Shown: positions 48,767 to 61,198 of the stretch, one piece after another
Numbering within the stretch: the stretch's first letter is position 1
Layout of the letters: each line of letters opens with the position of its first letter
Assembly: GCF_004027225.2 (NCBI RefSeq)
Contig: NC_044288.2
Span: forward strand, 6,003,719 to 6,067,718
Direction: 5' to 3'
Length of the DNA: 64,000 bases
From: Strigops habroptila
Lineage: Eukaryota; Chordata; Aves; Psittaciformes; Psittacidae
Position numbers and translations under genes: made by a program
Notes under the pieces: generated by a model
Database searches by the model: none
The model's input: the letters and a program-made list of their open reading frames with translations, nothing else
Told to the model about the DNA's origin: nothing

Positions 48767-50825
48767 GCAGCTCAGGGCAGATGGGGATGGCAGATAAAAA
48801 CACCTGAGTTTTGACCCAAAGGTGACTTTGCCTCAGGCCTTGCAGAGATTAACTAGAGATGAAAAACCCAAAGCTGTAGCAGGCCTTTGAACCTTCCTTC
48901 ACCTTCCCACCCCCCTTTCCTGCTTCTCCTTTAACAGCCTCGGAAGCTGGGGGAATTCAGGGATGCAATAGCCCCTTTTACAGGCGCAGGGGCTGGGTTA
49001 GCAATTCATGGAGGGCAGGGTGACATTTTTCTATCCGTATACATGCCCTGCAGCTGGGACTGCCAAAAGGTTTGTCTCCAGCCCCCAGTGGGTTCGTGCT
49101 CAGCTCCAAGGTCCATTTCCACTGTCCATGGAGCACACGGTCCGGCAGGTTTAGGGGAACGTGAGACCTCCCAGCCCCATGGAGAGACTGAGCGAGTCTC
49201 TGTTTATCTTGGTCGAATGCTTTGCACAAATATTTATTTCCAAGGTAAATATTGTGAAAATCCAGATTATTTGCTCAAGAAATGAAAGAATAACTGCGGG
49301 AGCACATCAAAGTGGCGGATCTGCTCTGGAAGCAAGAGGCTTCCTCCTCAATTATTGGGAGCCCTGATGCTCATGCCCCCCCGGAGCTGGTTTGAGATGG
49401 CCAGTGCTGATTTGCAGAATCAGCTTCAGACAGAGGGGTTTTTCCACCCCCAGCTCCGGTACCCAAATGAGATTTGGGAATTAATTAAAAACCCGACCAA
49501 CTGCAGGGGGAAAAACCAATAAAGACACAAAAAGGCAGAGCCCAGGCCAGCCTGGGGGGAGCCAGGGCCCTGCTCTGCCTCCTGGGCACTCACACTCCAG
49601 GGCAGCTCCAGCGCTCAGCTCCATCTGTGGATCCGGAACCACGTGGAATGGGTGCATTGGACAGGCACCAGCTCGGGGCTGGGGATAGGAATGTACCTGA
49701 GGACGACACCAAGAACGTCTCCATCCTCTGTATTTCCAAGCCTCCATAAAAAAGGGGCTGGATTCTCATCTTGCAGATGGATACCATGGCTCTCAAGGGC
49801 TCAGAGGGGATGCTCTGGATCCAAACCTCGCCCAGGTCTGGTGGGAAGACTGAGCATTCCCAGTGGGGTCTGGATCAGGCCGTTGTCCCAGCAGAAGTGG
49901 GGAGCCACACTGGGGCTAGGGCTTGCATGTGATTGCTTTGCCTAAGGACCTGGGGGCATGTGAGTTTGAATTTCCATGCACGGCAGACAGGGCCCTTTGT
50001 TTTTAAGGTCTCCTCTGAAAGTTTATTGTTGTTATGATATTAAATCCCTGTAACACTGGGCTGGTTTTACTGCACAAAGCAAGATTTGGCAAATGTTGCC
50101 TTTCTTTGAAAGTTAAAATAATAGCATTTAAAAAGAAAAAGTCAAGTATTTATGAAGCTTTGGAGGGAAATAGTTTACCTTGTAATGGGAATCTGTCCTA
50201 ACCCTTCCCGGTGTTTTGTGGGCTTAAAAAAAAGGCTTTAAAAATAAAATCAAATGATGTGATAACTGATGCCATCAAACTACAAAAGAAAATGAATCAT
50301 CTCAGGCCATTAACATCCAGAGATGGGACACACTTAAAGCATCCCGGGATCTCCTGTTTATTGTGTCTTGGAGACTTTCAGATCCCAGTGTTTGGTTTGC
50401 AGTGGGAAAAGCGATTTCCTTTGGTCTTGGCTGGCAGCGTGAGCTCAGCCAGGGCTGCTCCGCTCGCCCCAAGCACTGCACCCAGGCAGCACCCAGGCTC
50501 TGCACCCGGGTCCCACCACCACCGTCCCTCCCTGCTGCTCCCCGTGCAGGGAGGAGTGAGGCTGCCCAGAGAGATGATCTCAGCCCTTATAGGATCCATA
50601 TGTGCCGCCGTGCCGGGAGCACCTGCCACTGCCTGGGAGGTCTGGGAGGGTGGTGGGGTGCAGAGGGGCTCTGTCCTGCTGCAGCATCCGAGAGCCCTTT
50701 CCATGCAGCCCCTTATCTGGCACAGAGCAGCATGGACCCCACAGCCCCGTCCAGACAGCCAGGAAGCATGGACAGGGGAGGCAACAGGGAATTGGGAATG
50801 GGGAATTCACTGTAAGGGTTTGTTC

Positions 50826-51425
50826 ACAGACTGGTTTGGGTGGGAAGGGACCTTAAAGCTCATCCACTTCCAACCCCTGCCACGGGCAGGGACACCTTCC
50901 ACTAGAGCAGGTTGCTCCAAGCCCCTGTGTCCAACCTGGCCTTGAACACTGCCAGGGATGGGGCAGCCACAGCTTCTCTGGGAAAAGTCTGTGCCAGCGC
51001 CTCAGCACCCTCACAGGGAAGAGCTTCTGCCTCAGAGCTCATCTCAATCTCCCCTCTGGCAGGTTAAAGCCATTCCCCTTGGCCTGTCCCTCCAGGCCCT
51101 TGTCCAAAGCCCCTCTCCAGGTTTCCTGGAGCCCCTTTAGGCACTGGAGCTGCTCTAAGGTCTCCCCTTCAGGAGCCTTCTCTTCTCCAGGCTGCCCCAG
51201 CCCAGCTCTCTCAGCCTGGCTCCAGAGCAGAGCTGCTCCAGCCCTCGCAGCAGCTCCGGGGCCTCCTCTGGCCTCGCTCCAGCAGCTCCACGTCCCTCTT
51301 GTGTTGTGGGCCCCAGAGCCGGATGCAGGACTGCAGGGGGGCTCTCCCCAGAGTGCGGCAGAGGGGGAGAATCCTCTCCCTTGAGGTATGGCCACATCTC
51401 TTACACCCCAGCAGCTTGATCATGC
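50826..51425 (-). repeat. CR1 LINE fragment, about 600 bp
   Basis: The longest CR1 piece in the window, reading as the reverse complement on the plus strand: 'TTTGGGTGGGAAGGGACC' at one end, then 'CTAGAGCAGGTTGCTCC', 'TGTCCAACCTGGCCTTGAAC', 'GCTCCAGCAGCTCCACGTCC' and 'CAGCTTGATCATGC' at the other. It includes the 3' part of ORF2 and the 3' UTR. No intact ORF remains. Confidence 0.92.
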
Positions 51426-51540
51426 AGCCTCATGCACATCACGCCACAGGTGCACATGTGCACCCAGAGCACCCACAGCTCCATGCACTGCCCGCAGCCA
51501 GAGCCAAGCTGCACCAGGACACAACCCTCCCTGGACAGGC

Positions 51541-51600
51541 AGCCCAGCACAGCCCAGCACAGCCCCAGCACAGCCCAGCAGAGCCCAGCACAGCCCCAGC
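51541..51600. repeat. Minisatellite with AGCCCAGCAC-type 10-11 bp units
   Basis: Six units alternate between 10 bp (AGCCCAGCAC) and 11 bp (one extra C). It lies 115 bp from the end of the CR1 element. Confidence 0.92.
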
Positions 51601-54600
51601 TTGGACACTGCTGTTTTCCAGAGCTGTTCCTGCTCATCCTTTCCAGCAGCGGTGGGATGGGCGAGACCCCAAGTGCTCGGCTCTGCCACGGTATCTGATG
51701 AAAACGCAGTTTGAGCCTGCCTTCTTTAATGATTCCCTTTGAAATGTTGTTGCTTCCGCACATCCCCCTTCAGGGTAGAATATTAAGCAAGAGCAACTCG
51801 GCTGGAAATTCAGATTGTTTTCGTGTCTGTTTTCATTTACATTTTAATGACAGAGAAATCTTAGAAATCTGGCTACTTGCAGCACGGCTCCTCAAAAGAA
51901 AAGGGAAAAAAGTCACCTGCAACCATCTAACCTTTGCCCTCTGTGAATGGCACCAGGAGCTCTGGATTGCCAACAGCTTTCTGTGGGTGAAAATGCTCCT
52001 TGCTCCCTTTTCCTGCCCAGGCAGCAGGATTTCAGTGAGAAGAAACCATCTCTCGGGCATCGCTGCCATTGCAGCACACGCTGGGTGGTTTGGGTGCTGG
52101 TGAAGGTGATGTGGTGCCAAGGGGCGAGCAGATGGGTGCTCTCTGTTAGGTATGGTTCGGTGCTGAGGCCAAGGGTGCTACTCCAGGAGCTCACTGCACC
52201 CATAGGAGGAGGGGGAAAGGGGTCCAAGCTGTGCTCAGGTCTCATTGCCTGCCTTGAGCAGAGGTCAGGGTGATTTTCCTGCAGGAATAACCCTATAACG
52301 GCATAGCCCCATCCCAGGAACCGGCTGTGCTCAGCACCTTGCCAGCAGCCCATGGCTCTTCGGATGAGGTATGGGGATCCAGGCCTCCCTGACAAAACAG
52401 CTGGGAGTAAAGATCACTAGAAGAGAAGCAATAAACTCTCGGTTATTCTTCTGCCATTGAGGCCAATCAAGCTGCAAAGAGTGCCTCAAGGCCAGTTGTA
52501 CATCATTATTTCATAGCGCGTTCCCCGTATGATGTAGTGGCTGTCTTGCTGGAGGGAATGCCTTCCTGGTTTTTAGCATCAGCACTGAAATATCTAGAGC
52601 CCTGCAACCATCGGTTTGAATCCCAGAAGTCTCCATGCTGCATTTTATTCCTCCAAGGGGATAATAATCCGAGTGCCACGCAAGCTGCCTGTCTATGAAC
52701 ATTTGATTGAGGGCTTAAAAACAAAGGTTCTGCTTGGACAGCCAAGAAACACCTACCCAGCCCCAAAAAGGGCTTGCTGCCCTGGTCTGATGGCTGCTTT
52801 TGGCTGGGATGGGGGAGATGATGCCCCGGGGGCTGCTGCACTAGGATGGGGACAGGGGCTGCTGAGGACAGGCTCTATTTCAGCTATGACACATGGAGCA
52901 GGCTCTGAGCTCCCTGTGGAGGAAGGCTCAGGTTGGGGTGGATGGAGGAAGGCTCCCAGGTTTCCCGTGTTTAGATTCAAACCGAGACACCAGCTCTGAA
53001 CAAGCCCAGCTTGGCTGCTTTCACAGCCTCTATCTGTGTTTTCCATCTTGGAATCTTCATTTTCCTCTACCCTGCCTTAATTTCTCTGCTCTCTGGACAC
53101 AGCCAGGAGGGAGAAGGCAGCTTCCAGTTCCCAGTCATGGATGGAGGCTACAATTCACACTAGAGCAAAACCACAAAGCAATGCATTTGGGTTGGGTTTT
53201 TTTTCTGTCTGTTGAGAGCTCAGATAATTTTGCCTTCCAAAAGTCTCCTTCCACCCCACGGCTCCAGCCCTGCTCCGCAAGTGGCACCATCTGTATTTGT
53301 TATGTCTGAGTGATGCTGGTGGGAGGGAGAGCCCCGTGCCACCCGGCTGTGCCAGGACCCGAGCCCAGGGCATCGATAACCCTTTCATCTGCTGAGCTGT
53401 GGGAGATTTCATTTCTCCAGCCATCCAAAAACTTCCCAGGGTGGGGAGATCCAAGCTGACTTTCCTTTGTTTTCTCTGTGAGGATGAGGAGGAGAATGCA
53501 AAGCACAGGGACACGCTGGCCCCAGCAAACCCACCAAAACCCGGCGGGTAAGACAGAGGCACGGAGAGAAATGTTTTAAAAATTCATGAAAAACAGCAAT
53601 ACAAAGACGAATTAAGAGGAGCCAGTAGTGTTGGGCTGAGTCTGTTTGGTGTTGATACTGTGCAGAATTAAGCCACACTGGTCTTTCTTGTGGCCAGAGG
53701 GCAGGAAAAGGGCTCCCAATGGAGAGGACCCAGCCTGGCGCTGGTGATGCTGAGCAGGGATTGATAACCCGGTGCAGGGGGGTGGTGCGGCTTGCCGGAT
53801 GCTGCTCCAGGCCCAAAAGTCTGCATTTATCCCAGCGATAGCAGCCAAGCCAGCGCTGCAGGCCTTGGGGGTAAAAAAGGCTTAAAAACCCATCCTTCAT
53901 TCATCAGGCAGCTGAGATGGAGAGGGGGAGGAGGGGAAGGCAAAAGTAATGGAGAATGAATTAAGAGTTGGGAGGAAACGGAGGGAGTTGATGTGCCCTG
54001 GACAAGGGACTCAGCCCTGCCTGGACCCTCAACCCCCAAACCCAGAGTGCAAGAGGGGAGATGCCCACCCAAGGTGGGGATCAGGACATGCCTTTGAAAC
54101 CCAGCTGAGATGTCGCTTCCCAATCCCCAAACAACATCCCTCCCCAGTCCTAGCTGCCGCACCACCTCTGTGGATGCTGGTGGGCAGGGAGGCAGCGATG
54201 GGTGCTGAGGTCTGTGGTCCCCTCGCCCAGTGTCACCCTCCTGCGCCCTGGTGATGCGGGGCAGCCACCGGGAATTTTGCAGGCAGGGGAATGGGGGAGG
54301 AAGGTTCATCAGTCACTTCTCCTCAAGCAAATAACGCAACGTGACAGCGAGAGGCTGCTGAGAGGGGATGCACAACTCTCCTGCACTGAAAGAAACCCGC
54401 CATGCAGAGACAACACTGCCTGACAGCGCAGGCTGCGGGCAGGCAGGGACCTGCCGGAGCACTGGGATGGGGGATTGGGGTGAGCAGGGTGGGCTGCGGG
54501 GAGGGGATGGGGTCTTGGGGCTCAACATGCTCATTGCTGGGACATGCTGACCTGCTGGGAAGGAGGCTGCACCCCAAAACACCCTGCTTGCAGTGGGGGG

Positions 54601-54825
54601 AGTTCTGCTGCCTGTGACCAGCTCTGCCCACAGCTCTTTGGGGTATATTTCTGTCAAGGGTGGCTCGCCCCAGAAACTTGTTTGTTTGCACACTGGAAGA
54701 AAACCAAGTTTTAAAACCTTGAACATTTGATGGAGCAGTTCTTGTTCCCCAGCCAAGCCCAGCTCTGAGCCCCTCAAATGCAGGGCCAGAAGGGACCATG
54801 ACAAGAATCGCATTTGACATCTTAC

Positions 54826-55001
54826 CAAGCATGGGCCAAAGGAACTCACTCAGCACCTTCTCCACCAACCCCGCATTATCTGACAGCAGCACCGCTTTTG
54901 GGAAAGCATCCATCATCTCTGCAGCTATGAATGAGGCCTTGGGCACAGCAATTAACTTCTCACACCCTCCCAGGTTCAAAATAGGGATGACCATGGCAGG
55001 T
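54826..55001 (-). other. Exon-like segment of unknown identity
   Basis: The minus strand has an acceptor with a pyrimidine-rich lead-in (CTGCTCTTAG, ending at 55,002), a 176-nt open segment and a donor CTTG|GTAAGAT (54,825). It would enter in phase 2, leave in phase 1 and encode 58 residues including PAMVIPILNLGG, KASFIAAEMM and AVLLSDNAGLVEKVLSEF, a balanced globular composition. I do not recognise the family. The motif around LSDNAG followed by a helix ending in EF faintly recalls the core of retroelement integrases, but with only this much it is a guess. The opposite strand is also open (54,798-55,262), so chance or a conserved non-coding element remain possible. No partner exons were found. 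Confidence 0.25.
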
Positions 55002-58000
55002 CTAAGAGCAGATGTAGAAATCCCCCTCCCTGTATCTCTTTATGGGATCAGATATCTAAAGTACATTTGGGAACCTGATGGACCACAGGGAAGACATTCT
55101 CTGGGTGCTGGGAATGACCCTGTGGACGTCTCCCCGTGGCCACGCTGGTCATCCACCCAAGGAGCAGAAGCGCCATCACCCAGCTCCTCCCCATCGACAA
55201 GGGAGTCTCTTGGCAGGTTGCTCAGTAGGGTCCAAAGCACCAGGATTGTGCTGTGGAAATAATTCACATTAGGCATGCGTGTAATTACAGATATTTTATC
55301 CAAACAGGAGGAGCTCAAACATCACTGGGTATCTTGGGAATCATCTTGCTAGATGCAAAGTGGGAAGCGATGGGGGACACGCTCACCAACCCATGGCAGC
55401 ACGATGCCAACCCTGCCTGGGGCTGATGGGTGGGACAATGTGACAACAACTGTCCTGAGCCTGCAGCACTGTCTTGGGCATCCCAGCCCAGCTAACTCCT
55501 GCCTCCCGAAGGCAGAGCCTTCATCACCCTCCTCCTCTGCTGTCCCTCCCACAGACACGGTACGAGCTCCCCGACGCCAGCCCTGCTCCGGTTCAGCTCT
55601 GAGCAGGTTTTGCATGCCCTGGGGTATTTTCTTTGCTTGGAACCAGCCCAATCCACCGAGTTTTGCATGATATCCTGCCTCAGCTCCAGGCTCTCCAGAA
55701 ACAGCTCCTCAGCTCATGCCAGGCGCCTGCCACTGGCTCCTGCTGCTGCCAAAACTGCCCTGGAGGCTGCTCGGGACTCACCAACTCAAAGCCTGGGCAC
55801 GAACCTTCCCTAGTGCTGAGCAGCAGCCCCACGGCTGCAGGGACAAGGTGGGGACAGAGCCTGGGGCACGGGCTCATCCCCAGTGCTTGGGCAGCCACGG
55901 CAATGCGAAGCGTGTCAGGGCAGGTTCCCTGCAATAAAGGTGAGACTCATGGGGAGCTTCCCTCAAATGAAAGGCAGCCCCTGGAGCAACCTTTCCTCAG
56001 GAATTACCCTGCTGATTAATCTCTCCTGAAGTCACTGGTGATAAATGAAGTGATTAAAGGACTGACCTGCCAGTGGAGTTAGATATTTGTGGACAGGGTG
56101 GGCAGGGAGGGATGCTCTCCCCGCACTGCGGCGTTTGGGGCTCTTTGCAGACCCAACACCTTCTAAATCTGTATCATTAAACCATCCATTGCCTGGCTCC
56201 TGCAGTTTGCACTGCACTGGGAGATGGTCCTCTGTGGCCACCCGGGGTCTGTCCCTGCTCCAAGGGGAACAAGGGGATTCAGGAAGAGAGTGCAGAGCCC
56301 AGTGAGGCCAGAGCAGACACCATAGAGGCAGGGGCCGGGTCAGAGGGACAGGGTGCTGCTGCTCTCAGCTGCATTTGGTGGTCCCTGCATGTTCCAGGGA
56401 CTAAAGTGTGTGAAAAGCAGATTTATTTTTGCCTATGTTTCATACTCTTCACGCTCCATGGCAGGAGACAAAGGATCAGCTCTTCAATGGAGTCCTAAGA
56501 ATAAACCTTAAACCTCATCAAATCCAATCCGGCAATAAAAATTGCCCGAACAAAAGGCCAGGGACTGAGGGTGGTGGCGGGGGCCTTTTCTCCACGATAA
56601 CAAGTTTTCACAAGACTGTTTATCCACACAATTTGGAACGACACTTAAAATCTCTAATCCCAATAGGCATGAAAGTGCTTGTCCTGAGCAAGCAGGTGGA
56701 TTGTCCCGGAGCGGCCAAGTTGCCAATGATGCTCGGTGGCCGCCGCGGTGCCCGTGGGGGTCACGGGGAGTGTGCTGAGACGGGGCAGCTGCAGCCTGAA
56801 TGCTTCTCTTCAACCTCAAAGCCTCGGCTCCTCTCCCCCGCCACCCCGTTCCATCCCACCCCCTATTCAACCCGGTTTTAAAAAGGCAGCAAAACGGTTA
56901 CAAGGTTTAAAGCAGAGGCGAGCAAAATGCTCCACAATAGGGAGGACAAAGGAGTGCTGCTGGGACGGTCCCTAATCCAGCGCCCATGGCAATGCAGCCC
57001 TGCGAGGATTAAACCTGCTGCCAAGGGGAAGGTTTAGCGGTGTCCCCCCTTCCCAGCCCACCAGAAGGGGCTTTCTGCAGGAACTGCCCCAGGGAATTAC
57101 ATCCCCTCTATCCCTGGGGAGAGCAGCACCAATTCTCAGGCTGGTGTGGACGCCACAAAGGCTGGAGGTGAGATGTTGAGACCAACTGAGGATGCAAAAC
57201 CACTGATGCCATTGGGATCAGCAGAGATGCTGAAGGTGGAGCAAGAGCCATCATGTCCCCAACAGCCTCTCTGGTCCCAGGGAATAACTGCAACAGCCTG
57301 AGGAATCATGCAGCAGGATCCAGCCATGTCCCACAGCCAAGACCTTGCACCCAGGGGTGCTCCCAACCCATCCCAGGCAGCTGCTGCTGTTCATGCTGCT
57401 CATCTGCGGGCACCCATGGTGAGGCCGTTGATGCTGCATGTGAGAAAGAAAAAGCTCCTTCCTCTGGGCCTGACACTGAATCACCACAACTCCCAGGAAA
57501 GGAGCCACCTCTGCCCATGGCATCAGGCCTCTCCTCTCTCTAAAGGCGGTCTTGAAATGAAGGTAATTATTCTCCCAGTCTCCACTCCTGCATTGCTGCT
57601 CCCATGTTACCTCCCAGAGCAAGGTGCCATGCCCGCTCGGTGCACGCAGGGACTGCTAATCCCTTCAGCACGCCATGGCTATCACCGAGACAGGAACGGA
57701 GCTCGGGGTAAAACCAAAGTGACATCCCTTTCGCACATGGAAGTGAGGAGAGAACCATCGGAGGGTCCTCGTTGGGATGTAGGGGGGGTTGGACCCCTCT
57801 TGGGTGCTGCGGGGTGTTGATGGACGTGTTATGGTGGGAGCGACACATCCCAACAGCTCCTTGCTGGCGCTCAGGGCAGATGAACGTTAGCACAACGCCA
57901 CCAAGCCCTGTCTGTGGGTGACAACGGTGGCACCCCTGATTGGCACTGCTGCCCGAGCCCTGCACCCCGGCTGAGGTCAAGGCACAGCTTGTCCACAATG

Positions 58001-58639
58001 GAAAATGCCATGGGTGTCCCAGGGATGGCTGGGGTGGCCCAGGGGAAGGATGTTAGAAGAGAGGTGAGGGATGTGCCTCATCCCGCTCCCCAAGGCTCGT
58101 ACGTGCCACGGTCCCTGGCCCGGGATGCTGCAAGGCTCCTGCTCGCTATAAAGAGGCATTTAATTACTGTCAGTGCCTGAGTCCCACAGCACACAAACTG
58201 CTCCCTCCTCTCCCCAAAGATGGGCTGGGTCAGGTCAGGGCTTTGTGCCATTTTCAGGCACAGGTTTGTGATCTGAAGGGAAGGACAGAGATCCTGGGAA
58301 CATGCCATGATGGCCAGTGCAGTGTGGCTTGTTTTTAACTGGCAGGTAGCAGAGAGCACGGGCAGTGACTCAACCCCTGCACAAACCACCCAAGGTGTTT
58401 CTGGTAAGGAAAATCAGAGAAAATCTCTCCCATGCACAATTCTGGACACTGGAACTGTGTTTTGACACACTCGGTCTGAGCCAGATCACCCTCTTCCCTA
58501 AATAATCCACGTTTAAAACAACATCTATGAAACCAAAGCAAAAGCAATAGTATATTTGGCCAAGTCGTGTGTTTTTTCTCTTCCTAAGTCCCTGGCAAAA
58601 TGAAAGTGCTTGAATGAAGTTGAAAAGAGAAAAAAGAAA

Positions 58640-58740
58640 CAGACAGTGAGGTTGTGCTTTAAATTAGCATTAATTTACAAAGCCCAGACAGACCCGCTAA
58701 GCAAATTGTGTCCATTAATATATTAACAACAGATTTTCCC
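58640..58740. promoter_or_regulatory. AT-rich island, candidate conserved non-coding element
   Basis: A short AT-rich block with homeodomain cores (AAATTAGCATTAATTTAC), a TCF/SOX-like ACAAAG, and CAGACAGAC SMAD-like repeats, inside GC-rich flanks. Evidence is composition and motifs only. Confidence 0.25.
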
Positions 58741-60889
58741 TTACTGCTCCTTTGGGTCCAGCATGTAAACAGGGGCTGGTGATTAAGGCTTTTATTTCTT
58801 CTTTTAAGAGCCTCAATGACTGGGTGGACCCAGCACAGGGTGCCCAGGGCTGGGAGGGTGTCAGGGTGACCTCAATAAAGTAGGTGACCACGGCACCTCT
58901 AATCCCCTCTTTTAATTGATTACTCTCACCCAGCCCCTGAGGCCATGAGAAGGGGGGACCCACCCTCTATAGATTAGCACCCTTTAGTTTACAGATCAGC
59001 CACTTTTTCAGTCCTCTGCCCTGCAGCAATGCATGAAAATAACACTAATCTCATTAAGGACAGAAGGGAGCCCTTCAAAGTTTATTAATAATGGGAGCAG
59101 ACAGGGAGAGAGTCAGGCTCTGGGTCAGATTTCAAAGCCCGGGAAGTGGCAGGAGCTTTCCAAGGGCCTGGTTTTGCCAGGGAGGAGGGTTTTTGCCATG
59201 TTTTAAGCTGGATCTGAGGCTGCAGAAGATGCTGGTGAGGAGCAAGGGGCTGGGAATGGCTCCAAAGCTGTCCCGAGCCATTTCCTTGCATTGCACAGGG
59301 CTGTCATCCTTGCAGCCCTCAGCTGAAGAACTTCTTAAGTGATTGCAAGACCTTATCGCCTTGAAAAAGACTTGACAAACAAAACCTCAAGCTTTAAATG
59401 TTAGAATGAAGAGGCTCTCATTAAGGAAGAGATTAAGATTTTCAAGACTAAACCAGCATCATGGCCCTGGTTTTGGTGCTTTTATCCTTTTTATGTAGAA
59501 TTGCAGAATTCCTCCCATTGCTGCCTTTGATGCTGGGGTCTGCTCAGCTTCTGGCTGCATCCACCAGCATTGCATGGCCCCCAGCCCAGCATCCCTGACC
59601 TGAGAGGAGTCTGCAGGCTTGACATGCCTCAGCAGCACAGGAAAACAAAGCTTTGCTCAGAACAGATCTCTGGGCTCCTCCTTCCATTTACTTTCCACCA
59701 GCAGGAATGGGACAAACCCCCTATGAAATGATGCCCTATAGAATCTGCACCATTAGCCCACTTCCCACCCAGCAAAAGCAGAGCACAGAGCAGCAGTCCA
59801 CCACGCAGACACCCCTGGACTACAGGACCAGCTGCCAAGTGTCCCCCCACCAAGGAAGAAGCCTCCAGCTCAGTGCAAAAGCCCCTGTTCCTGCTGTGCC
59901 TCCTATTTATGCTCCTTCCCCTCCCCGTGCCCAATTAGCACCCTGTTAAACTGCACAGCTGTGGGGACTCTCATCTTCAGACTTGTGCACTGCAGGTTTT
60001 AACCCAACCTCACACCACCGGTGTTAATGGGAGCTGTAGGATCAGTCACCCTGCAGAGGCTCAGCTCCTGCTCTATGGAGGGGAACCTCCATCTGCCTGG
60101 GCTTTTGTGGAGTGAGGTATTAATTAGCAGGGAGGAACCCAAAGGATGGCCTGAAGCCCCAAGGACTGGTGCAGTGGGGTCCCTGTGAGCCTCTCGCCGT
60201 GGGACAGGAGACACAACACCTTTGCCAAGTGCTTTCGGATCCAGAGGTTGAAGATGTCTAGAAGTGGTGAGCAGGCTGTTAGCGCCAGCGGAAGCAGTTC
60301 ATGAGAGATCACCCAATTTCTTTGTAAGCTGCCTGAATCCCCACAACAAAGGCCATGCATTTTTAACGCGTATTCCACATACAGTGTTCCCAGACTGGGA
60401 TGCACTTTAAGGGATGAGCCTTGATTTACTACCTGACTTCAGACAGGAGATGACAGTACAAATGCTTTGCCTTGTAGAAGCAGGACCCAAACTTCATGGC
60501 TGGGATTTCCCAAGCAGCTTGTCGGGTCAGGGCGCTGGGACCCCTGTGGGATGCTGTGAATCCCATGGGATTTGCAGAGCCCCTGGGAGGCACCTCACCT
60601 GTGATGTGACTGAATGCAGAGGGAGGATGGACATGCACGGGGCTGGAGCATCCTGCTGGCCCTCGGAGCCCCACGGACCACACGGTGGGTTCTGCCCCAA
60701 ATCTCCTGGGATAAACCCACCAATCCACTAACTCCCCAACTGGCTTTCAGAGGGGTGTTTGGGGTGTAACACCAAGGGGTTGAGGGAGGCTTGGAGGGAG
60801 GATGAGACAGAGGGAGAGAGGAGGGAGGGTCCCAGGCTGCGATCCCTCCAGGCCTAACCTAATCACCATCGCTCTGCATTATTACCCTG

Positions 60890-61140
60890 CCTAACGCGGC
60901 ATGCTTTTAAATAAAATATGCAAAGATTTCTCAAATTATTTCCCCGGGGCAAGTGCGTTTCTATCTTCGCTCGTGCATGTTAATCTGAAAAATGCAAATT
61001 CCACACACACCCCCCATCTGTTGGGGCTCGGCCATTTATTAACTTTTTTTTTCCCCTCAATGCAAAATGTTTCTTTCTTTTAGGTATATATATGAAAAAG
61101 CAGTGAGGTTCGTTATCTCTGTCCCTATTTTATTTCATTT
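60890..61140. promoter_or_regulatory. AT-rich island, candidate conserved non-coding element
   Basis: It contains TTTTAAATAAAATATGCAAAG, an octamer/SOX-like composite, plus poly-T and TATATATATG stretches. No exon signal was seen. It runs up to the TAA microsatellite at 61,164. Confidence 0.25.
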
Positions 61141-61163
61141 AGAGAAAACAGGGTTTAATGGAT

Positions 61164-61198
61164 ATAATAATAATAATTAATAATAATAATAATAATAT
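61164..61198. repeat. (TAA)n microsatellite
   Basis: Roughly eleven ATA/TAA triplets with one interruption (AATTAATAA). Confidence 0.95.

Noticed and set aside
60124-60405. Minus-strand frame with a hydrophobic, protein-like stretch (from about 60,220)
   Set aside because: It looked coding by composition, but there is no clear acceptor and donor pair in phase and no family match, and the quality of the resemblance is weaker than at 54.8 kb.
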